The notes beneath the pieces are model-generated. The model was not told the DNA's origin, ran no database searches, and saw nothing but the letters and a program-made list of their open reading frames with translations. From Pontederia crassipes (Eukaryota; Streptophyta; Magnoliopsida; Commelinales; Pontederiaceae), in assembly GCA_030549335.1 (NCBI GenBank), contig CM060196.1, forward strand, positions 70,454,139 through 70,518,138: a stretch of 64,000 nucleotides of DNA, written 5' to 3'. The stretch's first letter is position 1; each line of letters opens with the position of its first letter. The translations under genes and the position numbers were made by a program. Positions 36,486-48,744 of the stretch are shown here, piece by piece.

Positions 36486-39400
36486 ATGGGAAGCATGAAG
36501 GAAGATAAATTTAGGTTCTGCATTGACAGAGGAGGGACATTCACAGACATCTATGCTGAGGTCCCTGGACGATCTGATGGCTATGTGATGAAATTGTTGT
36601 CAGTTGATCCCTCGAATTATGATGATGCACCTATTGAAGGTATCCGGAGGATTCTTGAGGAGTTTACCAGTGAGAAGATCCCTCGAAGTTCCAAAATTCC
36701 CACTGAGAAGATTGAATGGATTCGAATGGGCACAACAGTGGCCACTAATGCTCTACTTGAGCGGAAAGGAGAGAGGATTGCCCTCTGTGTAACCCATGGT
36801 TTTAGGGACTTGCTTCAAATTGGAAATCAAGCAAGGCCCAACATTTTTGACTTGACAGTAACGAAACCATCAAATCTCTATGAAGAAGTTATAGAGGTTG
36901 ATGAGAGGATTGAACTTTTCATCGATAAAGAAGAGAACAGTTCTTTGGTTGAGGGGATATCGGGGGAACTTATCAGGGTGGCAAAGCCTCTCGATACTGA
37001 AGCACTTAAACCTTCTCTAAAGGGTCTTCTTGACAAGGGAATCAGTTGCTTGGCTGTTGTATTGATGCATTCCTACACTTATCCACACCATGAAATTCTG
37101 GTAGAGAAGCTGGCCCTTAGTATGGGTTTCAAGCATGTGTCCTTGTCTTCAGCGTTGACTCCTATGGTACGTGCTGTGCCCCGAGGTCTTACAGCTAGTG
37201 TAGATGCATATTTAACTCCAGTTATAAAAGAGTACCTATCAGGGTTTATGTCCAGGTTTGAAGAAGGTGCAGACAAGGTGAATGTGCTGTTTATGCAATC
37301 AGATGGTGGTCTTGCACCAGAGAGAACATTTTCTGGGCACAGAGCAGTTCTGTCTGGCCCTGCAGGAGGTGTTGTTGGCTACTCACAAACTCTCTTTGGG
37401 CTTGAAACATCTAAACCCCTAATCGGGTTTGACATGGGTGGAACATCAACTGATGTTAGTCGATACAACGGAAGCTACGAGCAAGTTCTTGAAACTCAAA
37501 TTGCTGGTGCTATAATTCAAGCTCCGCAGCTTGACATCAATACTGTGGCTGCAGGCGGTGGTTCCAAGCTTAAGTTCCAACTTGGATCCTTCCGTGTTGG
37601 TCCTGAATCTGTTGGGGCACATCCTGGTCCAGTCTGTTATAGAAAAGGTGGAGAATTGTCTGTCACAGATGCAAATTTGATACTAGGAACTGTTATTCCA
37701 GAATATTTCCCCTCCATTTTTGGCCCTAATGAAGATCAACCTTTGGATGTTGTGGCTACCAGAAAAGAATTTGATAAGTTATCTCTTGAGATCAATTCTT
37801 ATAGGAAAAGTCTGGACCCATTTGCCAAGGATATGACAGTAGAAGAAATAGCTCTTGGTTTTGTTAATGTGGCAAATGAAACCATGTGTCGACCTATTCG
37901 CCAGATAACAGAAATGAAAGGGCATGAAACAAGGAACCATGCTCTTGCTTGTTTTGGTGGTGCAGGTCCTCAGCATGCTTGTGCTATAGCTAGATCACTT
38001 GGCATGTCAGAAGTCTTTGTTCACCGATATTGTGGTATATTGAGTGCTTATGGAATGGGTTTGGCTGATGTTACGGAAGAGGTACAAGAGCCATATTCTT
38101 CTGTTTATAATACTGATTCTGTGCTTGAAGCATCTCGTAGAGAGGTTGTTCTCTTAAATCAAGTAAGACAAAAGCTGAGAGATCAAGGATTTCAAAATGA
38201 CAGTATCATTACAGAGACATATCTAAACTTAAGATATGAGGGTACCGATACAACCATCATGGTTAAACAGCCCAAGGATAATGATGGTAATGATTATGCT
38301 TCCGAATTTGTAAGGATGTTCCAACAAGAATATGGGTTCAAGTTACAAAACAGGAAGATTCTTTTATGTGATGTGCGGGTTCGTGGTATTGGGGTGACAA
38401 ACATAATAAAACCAAAAGAGTTGGAACCATCAGTTATCAATCTGACATCAGAAGGTTCATACAAGATTTACTTTGGTACAGGTTGGTGGGAGACCCCATT
38501 GTTTAAACTTGAGAATTTAGGTTATGGTCACACACTGCAAGGCCCTGCAATCATCATGAATGGAAACAGTACTGTAATTGTGGAGCCCTATTGCAAGGCA
38601 AACATCACAAAGTATGGCAATATAAGAATTGAGATTAATGCAACCCCCACAACTATAAAGATACAAGATAATGTTGCAGATGTGGTGCAGCTTTCTATCT
38701 TCAATCATCGTTTTATGGGCATTGCTGAGCAGATGGGCCGGACACTCCAGAGAACATCAATTTCCACAAACATAAAGGAAAGATTGGACTTTTCTTGTGC
38801 TCTCTTTGGCCCAGATGGAGGTCTTGTTGCAAATGCCCCTCATGTTCCTGTTCACCTTGGGGCTATGTCTAGCACTGTTTCATGGCAACTAAAATATTGG
38901 GGTGAAAATCTTAGTGAAGGTGATGTTCTGGTCAGCAATCATCCATGTGCAGGTGGAAGCCATCTTCCTGATATCACTGTGATTACTCCTGTTTTTGATA
39001 GTGGAAAAGTAGTTTTTTTTGTGGCGAGCAGAGGGCACCATGCAGAAATTGGTGGGATAACTCCTGGAAGCATGCCTCCATTCTCAAAAGTGATATCGGA
39101 AGAAGGTGCTGCTATAAAAGCATTCAAGCTTGTAGAGAAAGGTGTGTTCCAAGAATCAGGGATCATTGAGTTGCTTCAAGCTTCAGTTTCAGATGATCAA
39201 TCAGGTAGAAAAGTACCCGGAACCCGCAGGATTCAAGATAATCTATCTGATCTTCGAGCACAAGTGGCAGCAAATCAAAGAGGAATAAACCTCATCAAGG
39301 AACTGATAGATCAGTATGGTCTAACTACCGTGCAGTCTTACATGTTTTATGTCCAGAAAAATGCTGAAGAAGCAGTAAGAGAAATGCTCAAAATGGTTGC

Positions 39401-40256
39401 AACAAGAGTTGAAAGAGAGGTGGGTTCTACTTTCATCGAGGAAGAAGACTACATGGATGATGGTTCAATTATCCACCTGAAACTCAGCCTTGATGCCAAA
39501 AGGGGTGAAGCTACTTTTGATTTTGAAGGTACCAGTCCAGAAGTTTATGGCAACTGGAATGCACCCGAAGCAATAACAATGGCATCAGTGATATACTGTT
39601 TGCGCTGTTTGGTAGATGTTGATATCCCACTTAATCAAGGATGTCTGGCTCCTGTTAAGATCCATATTCCTAAAGATTGTTTTCTTTCCCCAAGTGACAA
39701 GGCAGCTGTGGTGGGTGGAAATGTACTTACATCTCAGAGGATAACAGATGTGGTTTTAACAGCATTCCAGGCATGTGCTTGCTCCCAGGGTTGTATGAAT
39801 AATCTAACGTTTGGGGATGACACCTTTGGTTATTATGAAACTATTGGAGGAGGTAGTGGAGCAGGACCAACCTGGGATGGCACTAGTGGAGTTCAATGTC
39901 ATATGACTAACACTAGAATGACTGATCCCGAGATCTTCGAACAACGTTATCCTGTTCTTCTTCACAGGTTTGGATTACGAGAAAACAGTGGAGGTGCTGG
40001 TCATCATAGAGGAGGTGATGGCCTAATCCGAGAAATAGAGTTCCGACGCCCTGTTGTTGTCAGCATTCTTTCGGAGAGACGAGTGCATGCACCAAGAGGA
40101 CTAAAAGGAGGAAAAGACGGCGCTCGTGGGGCCAATTATCTGTTCAGGAAAGATAAGCGAAGGGTGTATCTTGGAGGCAAAAACAGTATTGGGGTAGACG
40201 CAGGTGAAATTCTTCAAATTTTAACTCCTGGAGGTGGAGGATTTGGCTCAGCTTGA
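36486..40256 (+). CDS. OXP1: 5-oxoprolinase (ATP-hydrolysing), single coding exon
   Basis: 5-Oxoprolinase opens 5-oxo-L-proline to L-glutamate using ATP, a cytosolic step of the gamma-glutamyl cycle that recovers glutamate from glutathione. The 1,256-residue protein has the full two-part architecture. The HyuA-like half (about 1-725) shows CIDRGGTFTDIYAE near residue 12, MGTTVATNALLERKG, SGPAGGVVGYS and FDMGGTSTDVSRY (about 313-326, nucleotide binding). The HyuB-like half (from about 732) shows IFNHRFMGIAEQMG, NHPCAGGSHLPD (about 817) and RGHHAEIGG. It ends with glycine-rich TPGGGGFGSA. Length fits plant OXP1. The start is supported by GGTFTD lying close to it. No frameshift or stop; it looks functional. 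Confidence 0.97.
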   Translation: MGSMKEDKFRFCIDRGGTFTDIYAEVPGRSDGYVMKLLSVDPSNYDDAPIEGIRRILEEFTSEKIPRSSKIPTEKIEWIRMGTTVATNALLERKGERIALCVTHGFRDLLQIGNQARPNIFDLTVTKPSNLYEEVIEVDERIELFIDKEENSSLVEGISGELIRVAKPLDTEALKPSLKGLLDKGISCLAVVLMHSYTYPHHEILVEKLALSMGFKHVSLSSALTPMVRAVPRGLTASVDAYLTPVIKEYLSGFMSRFEEGADKVNVLFMQSDGGLAPERTFSGHRAVLSGPAGGVVGYSQTLFGLETSKPLIGFDMGGTSTDVSRYNGSYEQVLETQIAGAIIQAPQLDINTVAAGGGSKLKFQLGSFRVGPESVGAHPGPVCYRKGGELSVTDANLILGTVIPEYFPSIFGPNEDQPLDVVATRKEFDKLSLEINSYRKSLDPFAKDMTVEEIALGFVNVANETMCRPIRQITEMKGHETRNHALACFGGAGPQHACAIARSLGMSEVFVHRYCGILSAYGMGLADVTEEVQEPYSSVYNTDSVLEASRREVVLLNQVRQKLRDQGFQNDSIITETYLNLRYEGTDTTIMVKQPKDNDGNDYASEFVRMFQQEYGFKLQNRKILLCDVRVRGIGVTNIIKPKELEPSVINLTSEGSYKIYFGTGWWETPLFKLENLGYGHTLQGPAIIMNGNSTVIVEPYCKANITKYGNIRIEINATPTTIKIQDNVADVVQLSIFNHRFMGIAEQMGRTLQRTSISTNIKERLDFSCALFGPDGGLVANAPHVPVHLGAMSSTVSWQLKYWGENLSEGDVLVSNHPCAGGSHLPDITVITPVFDSGKVVFFVASRGHHAEIGGITPGSMPPFSKVISEEGAAIKAFKLVEKGVFQESGIIELLQASVSDDQSGRKVPGTRRIQDNLSDLRAQVAANQRGINLIKELIDQYGLTTVQSYMFYVQKNAEEAVREMLKMVATRVEREVGSTFIEEEDYMDDGSIIHLKLSLDAKRGEATFDFEGTSPEVYGNWNAPEAITMASVIYCLRCLVDVDIPLNQGCLAPVKIHIPKDCFLSPSDKAAVVGGNVLTSQRITDVVLTAFQACACSQGCMNNLTFGDDTFGYYETIGGGSGAGPTWDGTSGVQCHMTNTRMTDPEIFEQRYPVLLHRFGLRENSGGAGHHRGGDGLIREIEFRRPVVVSILSERRVHAPRGLKGGKDGARGANYLFRKDKRRVYLGGKNSIGVDAGEILQILTPGGGGFGSA

Positions 40257-40311
40257 TGCTTGAGTTTGTCTTTGAGCTCTTCAGTATTATTCCAAACTTT
40301 GCTATGGCAAT

Positions 40312-40384
40312 AATAAAACAATACATAAATTGTTCATGGTGTCTTTCAGCACTGTTCCCAACATATTTATGTCACAATAATAAA
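40312..40384 (+). terminator. OXP1 polyadenylation signals
   Basis: Two AATAAA words occur at 40312-40317 and 40379-40384, 56 and 123 bp after the OXP1 stop, a usual distance for plant 3' ends. Confidence 0.6.
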
Positions 40385-40902
40385 ACTGGAATAACATTGT
40401 CCTATGTGAAGTATCAGAGGAAAAACGCTGATTCCAGTTTATTTCTTTCTTTTTTGGTTGAGTTATGTATAGTTCTTCTCCCTCTGGTAACTCTATTTCT
40501 TTGCCGCAAGAGAGTACTTGTTCTAACTGGTACAAAGGAGATGGAGAAAATGGTTCATATTCTTGTGAATCTAAATCTTTTTCTGGTGCAAGAGTATCAT
40601 ACATTTATACTCGCTTGTAGATCCCTTTCTAGGAAAGCTCAACAGGTTAGCAGGCCATCAGATATATGCGTTATTTCCCAGCATTATTTGCAACACCAAG
40701 TACTTTCCGGGGATGAAAAGGTAAACAAAATCCAGCATTTCTATGTTGGTGTTACTTGGAAATTTTCTTTTGCTAAACAATTATTTCGACAGACAATGAT
40801 TCATTTAGTTGTTTCCTCCTCGATTGCTACTTCACTGTTGTGTAAAGCATGCACATATATTGTTTTCATATGTTATCAGAATTCATGGTTCAATAGAGAA
40901 AA

Positions 40903-41397
40903 TGGTTATTTTCATAAATCTCTAAATTATTACGATTTTTCACATTTAATTTTAAATTACAAATTTATTTTTTTGGCTCTAAATTATTACAATTTTTTCA
41001 CTTTAATCACTTATGTTACATTTTCTATTACTTTTTTTTTCATTTATGAAAAGATTAAATTGCCCCTCATCATATAATATATCAAACAACAAATATTAAA
41101 AACAAAAAAGAAGGAAAAAAATTTCGGCAAAGATTGATCTGCATCATTAGCAAAAGAGGAGGGAAAGCTAAACTTTTTTTCTTTTTTATATTTATTATTT
41201 GATGTGTTACGGAGAGATGTAATTTATTTTTTTTATAAATGAGAAAAATCAAAACTAATAGAAAATATAATAGAAGTGGACGAAAGGATTAAAGTGAAAA
41301 AGTCGCGATAATTTAGAAATTTAAAAAAATAAGTTTGCAATTTGAGATTAGACATAAAAAATTTTAATAGTTTAGAAATGATTTATGAAAATAACTC
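40903..41397. mobile_element. Non-autonomous Mutator-like element, short AT-rich copy
   Basis: A 495-bp element with ends (T)GGTTATTTTCATAAATC and the complement on the right, related to the TIRs of the copies at 32488 and 49947. It is flanked by the perfect 9-bp duplication TAGAGAAAA (40894-40902 and 41398-41406). Unlike its relatives it lacks the GC-rich core. It sits about 650 bp downstream of the OXP1 stop. Confidence 0.85.
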
Positions 41398-41406
41398 TAG
41401 AGAAAA

Positions 41407-43443
41407 AGGTGTCCAACATTTCTTTTTTTGTGATTTATGACGCAGAAAATAGTGTGTAATTGATGTTGGAGATTGTTTATTTATTCCAAGAACTCAAATT
41501 TGTTTAATTTACCATTGTGAAGATTCGGTAGGAAATCAATTGGTATCAATATTTATTTACCGGTTTCAAGAATTTTTTTTTATCTTGACGAGCTTGGCAC
41601 GGGGGACGGCGGGATGGAGCCTGGAAGGAAGTAAATTTGATTCATCGGCTCACACGTATGATGTGCCAGACATGAATGGCGCACATATGCATTAATCCTT
41701 TGCTTTTTTTTTTTCTCGTACTGCTATTTTATTTGATAAACTTCAAAGTTCTCAGGTGATACTATGAAAACACTAATAGGTTGCTCGTGCATTTATCTTC
41801 TTCTTAAAGAAAAAAGCCTGGTTTTGGAGTGACCTCGTTGGTAAACAATCTTGCTACGTATCACCTGACTCAGGAATCTTTTGTTTATTTTGGATTGAAA
41901 GATTTTTTTTTTTGGTTTATTTCATTTTCTTTCCTTATCAAATGATATGACGAAATTGTAATGTAAGTACATGTAAACAATTTCAAAATTTAGTGCAAAC
42001 TAAGTTGGAATGAATGATCTCTGGGTTACCAAAACCTCCAATGGGGATCATCTTTCAAGCGATTCTTCTTTCCTTAACTTGAAGTATCACACTTCATTCA
42101 TAAAATGCAAATGAACTATAAAACTTCTTATTTTTTGGCGGAACCATTAAACTTCGTTAACTTATTTAATGGAGATGCAAAGCAAGAACGTGAGACAATT
42201 AAACTTCAACTTTTTATTTCATCACAAATGAACCAAATTTGAGCTGAAGCATGTAATGAGATGAAAAATCCAAATTGAACTGTTGCCTCTATCTCTATTA
42301 ATTCCTTTCTACAAACATGCACATAACAAGCTCTGATTCAAATCTATTTTTGTCAAACTATTTTTGCTCACCGTATTGCTACTTTATCTTCCAACAATTA
42401 GTTTTGTTTAACTTACTTTAAAAAAAATGTTATAAATTTACTTCAAAAACATGGAAGACTTGAAGATGCCATATTGTACTGTTGGATGGTGCCTTTTACA
42501 TTAATGAACATGTTCTAACTAAAGGAAATAGACATTTATGTTGAATAACATTTTGCTGATGTGTAATGTGAACGAATAACTAATTGCACACTTTCGTCCT
42601 ACCAATGATCTTTGCCTCATTCGTTCGCTTGAGAATTTTGTGATCGTGGCCTGGAAGGACTAAGGATGCATGCACTGATACTATTATTTAGAATACTTTG
42701 TTCTAATTGAGTAGGAGAATCTTGATCCATTCTTATGTTCAGGTTGGCCTGCTGGGGACATCAGAAAAGTAAAAAGAAATGGCAAAAAAAATCATAGTTT
42801 ATTTTCTTTCAACAGAAAATCTAGAAACAGATGTTCGGATGTCAATTTCATCAGATTCAAAATCATAGTTTAAAGCTTAATATGACGTGAAAAGAATTAA
42901 GAAATCTGAGGTCTGTAATATTATTTTGGACAGTGACTTGTGCCGGTAGAAGAAGAAAGGAGAAAAGAAAAAGTACTTAAATTAGTTAACACATCATCTT
43001 TATTTTTTTACTTTTTTTTTTACCACGGTGGTGTTTTTGCTTTCAAACACTTTGAGAGAAGAATGCCACACTTTGAAAGTGTAATACCATAAAGTTCTAT
43101 AACTTATGGGTTGAAAAGGGTTGTCAAGATCGGACCGGACCGTTGACAGGTCACCCAAATGAAGTCCAAAAATTAAACCCCTATTTGAATCGGTCAAAAT
43201 TGATAAAAAAATGAGTTGAATCACATTTTTTGGTTCAACCAAATTTTTTTTTATTATTTTTGTTAAGAGATAATTTGATAAAATTAATTATTATAAATTT
43301 AAAAATATCTAAATATGAACTTTCTTCATAAACATTCATATTGGTCCATTAGTCTCATCTTCATTTGTACTTGTTCATTTACTCACATTTTGCTACTACT
43401 ATCAATGTGATAATATTTTTTTTACACTCACTTGTTCTTTTAC
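41407..43443. other. AT-rich intergenic sequence, no gene recognised
   Basis: I see no exon-like blocks or terminal repeats here. Short T runs and scattered open frames only. Confidence 0.55.
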
Positions 43444-45259
43444 TATAACACCTCGAATTTCATCCCAAATTAGTATGGGCAATTAGGTCATTCGACTATG
43501 TTAGTCCGTTCGTCATCACATAATCATAATAAAATATGATTTTTTATTAACTCAACGAAAGCATAAATCCTTTAAATAAGATAAAAGAATCCTTTAATTT
43601 AAATACAAAAACTTCAAAAGTTGTGTTATAGAATTAAAAATATCATTAATCACAATTAAAACATCTTAAATCGTAATCAAATGTCATCGGAGCAAACATC
43701 TTTAAAATCATAGTCTAAAAGACTCTAAAGTATAAAGACTCTTGACATCCTAGACCATTATGTAACATTTCGTCATGAGTTGAACCGTCATCCATCCAAT
43801 CATTATGCACATGCATTGATCCAGGGTGCAGGGTTTCCCAATTAGAATATGTAAATGCTATGCACGCGATGATATGATCCTATATAAAATACTACATGAT
43901 ATGCATCATCATCTTTATATATAAAAAAGTAAACAATATGCATGCTATGTTTTAATATATGAACTATATGTCATTCATTCATTCATTCATTTCTATCATC
44001 ATGCGATAAATAAAAGCATGGAATCATGTAGTCAATTCATCATACATATAGTATGGACATTCATACAATCATACATTCAATTCGCATATAAGTGTAGTAC
44101 ACTTACCATAATCATTGCCTTCATAACTTTCTTCAGAGTTTCTTTATAACTTTTTCGGACTTCTACTTGTGTGGGACATCACTCCATTCGATCGATCATT
44201 GGATCTTTCCATTATATTATATCTTTCGATAGTTGAAATTTATGTTGTTGTCCTCTCAATAGGCTAGCTAAGCCGTGGAGACAATGTTCCTTTCTCACCT
44301 GAAGATGACATCATAATGCACTTACCGATGCCGATGTGTGTAACGATCATTCCGGACAATTTTTCGATAAGGGCCATAGAAGGTCGACATGTAACATCAT
44401 CCACAACTGCATTCTATGCTTTGCAATCAACAATATTTACGTCGCTCAATCTTTCGATTTTAGCCTAGTTACGTAGGAACATGCATATACGTGTATCTAG
44501 ATTCTTATACAATCAATAAGCATCAACACATACTATTAATACTTTGAAAATAACATATAAATTATCATATACAACTTCTGTTAATGGTCACGGCCGTGAA
44601 AGAAGTTGTTACAACCGTGACAAAACCCTGTAAAAAACCCCCTCCGTCATGGGCGTGACAGAAATCCGATTTTGGGCATTCTTCAGCCCTTCTGTTCTGT
44701 CACGTGCGTGACGGGGTACGTCACGGCCATGACAGAACTCTAGAGTTCCACCGCCCAGTCTGATTTTACACGATTTTTGATCCAAAAAATTAATGAAAAT
44801 GATTTATAATATTCAGAAGCAAAACATATGAATTTCCTAGGCATTCTAGGATCAAAAGGACATTGAAAAATATTATAATCCATGAATTTCTAAGATCTAG
44901 GATTCATCTCTAAATCATGAACAATAAGAAAAGCATGATTCCTAACTATTAGATCTAATCATAAAAGTTTATACATACATAGTTCTAATGCTTTCAACAA
45001 TAAACACCCTCATCATAAATCAATATGAGGACAAGGAGTCCTCATACTCTCGATCCAATCATGAAAAATTAGAACATTTCTTTTAAATTTTCATCCTCTT
45101 TCTTCCTCCTTGTTCTTCTCTTTCTCCTTCATCAAGCCCTAGTCGTTGTGAGAAAACTTGACAAAAGAGATTAACAAAAGAGTTTGGAGCCTTTATATAG
45201 CGGAGAATCACGAGGGGCTTGGAAAAAAAGTCCAATTTACAAAAATCTGGGGTATTATG
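43444..45259 (-). repeat. Probable solo LTR of a gypsy-type element
   Basis: The segment starts TATAACACCTCGAATTTC and ends GGGGTATTATG, which resemble mutated forms of the TGTAACACC...GGGTATTACA ends of gypsy LTRs such as the one at 21260. Its 1.8-kb length is similar. On the minus strand a TATA word (GCTATATAAAGGC, near 45193) lies about 65 bp from the upstream end, the same promoter layout as in the chromovirus LTR. No clear target duplication and no internal gene are seen. Confidence 0.55.
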
Positions 45260-47150
45260 TTTTTCCTTCATTTAGTCTTAAATTTATTAAACTTTGAGCT
45301 TTAACTTATGGATTATGATTTTATTCATTTTTTAATATCATAAATGTATATTATAATATGAATTAATTATATATTTATTATATTAATATATCATATTAGA
45401 TAAATTAATTTTGAATGAATGGTGCATCCGTATTACTACTTTATCTTCCAACAATAATAATATATATACACAACTTTAAATTTCTTTAATTTAGTATGTA
45501 ATAAGTCAAATTAAATAGTTAACTACTAATTATACTATATATTTATTTATAAAATATCTAATATTGTCATAATATTTTGGAGAAAATATGTATTTGTTGC
45601 TTCTAACATAAAAAAATAAAGATATGAAATACAAAAAGAATTAACCAATAGAAAATTTGTATATAATAATCAAATTCAAATAAGATTTTAATTTATTAAG
45701 TGTATAATAATTTTAACATCAAATCTTAAAATTAATTATACATTTAAGATCATTTAATATTTATGATTGTTATTATTATTTTTGTATAATTATATTTTGG
45801 CATCATACATATAATCAAAATATCATAGCTTGATTTATTATATCATAATAAACACAATATTTTATTATTATCCAGTCCGACTTGAAACAGACATTTATTC
45901 GGGTCGTCGTCTGGTTCGATCCTAGCAACATACTTGAAATATTGTTTAGCCAAACAACTAGGGCATATCTAATTTTTGTTGTAATACATAACTTCAGGTA
46001 ACACCGAGTGGCATAGTCATATATTTCCATGACATATAAATTGACGAAATAGTAAACCACACATTAGCCAAATAAAAATGTGAAGTCTCATACTTGAAGA
46101 AATAAAATAATAATGATTTTTGTTAATTTATAAAAAAAAGATTAGTAGAAGAGTTTAAATGGAAATAAAAGAATAACTAGAAAAAAAAACATAGAAAAGA
46201 AGAAAAAAAGATTAAATAGACGAGGAAAAGAGATTATAGTTGGATTTAAGTCAAAAGTTATTTTTAATAGTCTTAATCAATTTCTAAGTTTAGTCATTTA
46301 AGATATTTAAGTTGGATTAAAATATGATCATGATACATCAACCCTTATAAATAGCATGAACCAACGTCCTTTTTCTCTATGGCCCGCTTGGCATGCAAAT
46401 AAGATGAGAACAACTACCTTATTCCCATTAATTTTGCCAAAAAGGTAAAGGATAGTGTTGTGGGATCCACCCCTAATGATTGCAAAATTTAAATGCTTTT
46501 AAGGTTTTCTGTTCTTTGTCTCACAACGAATTTCTTTGCCCCCGATGAATTTAAAAACTAAGATTAAGTATGAATTACAAACTTTTTTGTTATGGGTTAC
46601 GAATTGTATATCCAAATGGACCTGTGTAACTCCTCTTTTTCTATCCTTCTTTCTTTTGTGTGCGCATCTCAGGGTAGACAAGACAACTCTCAAAGCACAA
46701 AATGATATGGGGCCTTGGGCCTCGACACTAGCACACGTAGATAGAGGCACACACCAGCAACAACAATAAGGAGAAAGAAGAGAATTTCTAACTAGTTAGA
46801 AGAATTAGATTTTCGAACACCTTTGAGGCATGTTTGGAGATCCCTTCATCGATATAGACCATTGTATAGTGATTTATAAGTTCATAATATGACGTTAGAA
46901 TTTCAATGCATATGGACCATGAAAGAGTAATGCAAAAAGTAATAATTGTGACCATCATGTTTGCGTTAATGGGAGTTCAACTTGGCTTCACCATGGCACG
47001 ATATGGGTTTGGGCAACACAGTCTGGTACGAGATCATAATGATAGAACTCGAGATTGGACAACACTATTTGGGTTAGGTGAGGTGCGGCTTGGGTTTGGA
47101 CCAACTCGACTTAACTTGAACAACTTGATCCATTTTTCTCGGAACACATT
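45260..47150. other. AT-rich intergenic sequence, no gene recognised
   Basis: Mostly low-complexity A/T sequence. Open frames at 46500-47160 show no known domain and have no splice or promoter context. Confidence 0.55.
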
Positions 47151-47199
47151 CTATGTTTAGACATAACATGACCTTCTACCTATGCCACAACCTTTGAAA

Positions 47200-48744
47200 A
47201 CTATTTCATGCTCCATGAATGATTGGTAATGACTAACACGTAAAAAGTTGTAGCAAAATAAATTCGCTAGCAAGTGCACTAGTCGCTCAAGTAATATAAA
47301 AAATAGGAGTAAGAGTACTGAACCTACGAGGAATATTATTAATTCAATATCTAATTTCATAAATTAATAAGAGAGGAAAAACATAGGATTTTGAAAATAA
47401 GTTTGTAATTATAAAAATAAAATAGAGAAAATAAGATAATAATAAGATAGGATGATGTAATAGTGTTGAAGTAGGACTTGGGATGAAAATTGCAAAGGTA
47501 AACTTGTATGATCCACTACTATAGTAAATAATAATTTTGATTCTCATGACGGATTATCACTAAAAATAACGATTTATGCGCTAATTAAATCGAACTATCT
47601 TAAATTCTGTAAACTTAAAAGATTTCTAACGATGAGTAAACCCCTTAATTAACTGAAAATTGAGATGCATGAAATTGTAAATCCTAAATTAATAATTATC
47701 CAACTCTAGGTATAATTTATTAGACCACGGATAATCAAGTATTACGCTGAATTACATTATTTCTGTTATGATTGAGTGAACCTACAAGTTAAGATTTTAT
47801 TTTGTGAAAAGTATTATACCCTAAACTTAATCACCCCAAAACTGGTTTATAATCTAAGATTAAAACAAGATATTCTAAAAAAATAACATTAAAATTCACA
47901 ATCATAATAAAAAGAAATTGGGTTAAATAATCAAATCAATTAATAATAGGGTTCAAACAATTTTCCGTTATCAAATAATAATCTCCTAAAATAATAATCT
48001 TAAAAATATGGAGTTCATCCTAGAAATGTTGGAGAGAAAAACTAAGATCAAAATAATAAAATAGGAAGAATTACACCCAAATAACAATCAGATAAGAAGG
48101 CATTCAGATCACGGGCAGACAGTTGGGCAGCCTCTCAGACTTGATCAAGGTCATGATCGACCTTCTCTCTCCTTTTGGTCGTAGCATGCAGCGCTCCCGA
48201 CTCTCTATGGAAGAAACCTGAACTTCAAAGCACACATTGGGATGATGGTTTACTCCTCTATTTATAGGTGCGGTACGGTCTTCATGTTGATCACGATCGT
48301 GAATATCGTATGATCAAATTTAATTTTGTGATATAAAACTTGAGTCGTGTACGACTTTATCCACTTTGACGATATAGTTTCATGGCCGACAAACTTGATC
48401 ATTGATAAAAGCTTCTCCGTTTGGCACCCGGTGATAAAACTTATCTTTGATTCTCGACCACCAAATGTATCAACACTTAGTTAAGTGGTTAATGATTGTC
48501 TTTTGCGCCCAATGATTGGTTAATGGCCGATGATACTTATTAAGTATTGGTTAAGGATACAACTTCTTCGCCCAATGATTCTCTTCATGGTTGGTTATTA
48601 CGGCCGATAGTCTCCATCGATCTTGGTTAATGATGGTGGTTTGCGCCCATGATCATGATCGTTAAAGATAAAAGTTTTATGATTATATTGATTTGGCGCT
48701 CCATGATGACCTAATTCTCGACCGACAAAAGATAAAGTATGGAT
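47200..48744 (-). repeat. Degraded LTR-like sequence
   Basis: Read on the minus strand there is a plant-type TATA box CACCTATAAATAGAGGAG near 48270-48255. It is followed by a leader-like stretch ending around 47330-47250 with CCTCGTAGGTTCAGTACTC and AGTGCACTTGCTAGCG, wording typical of the 3' part of large plant LTRs. No open frame, duplication or partner LTR was found. The right limit is blurred by the composite Mutator-like element. Confidence 0.4.

Noticed and set aside
40253..41077. 274-codon plus-strand frame starting at the OXP1 stop
   Set aside because: It runs through the OXP1 3' UTR and into the Mutator-like element; hydrophobic low-complexity translation with no family resemblance.
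46906..47160. 84-codon plus-strand frame with a hydrophobic start
   Set aside because: No splice, promoter or family support; surrounding sequence is low-complexity.
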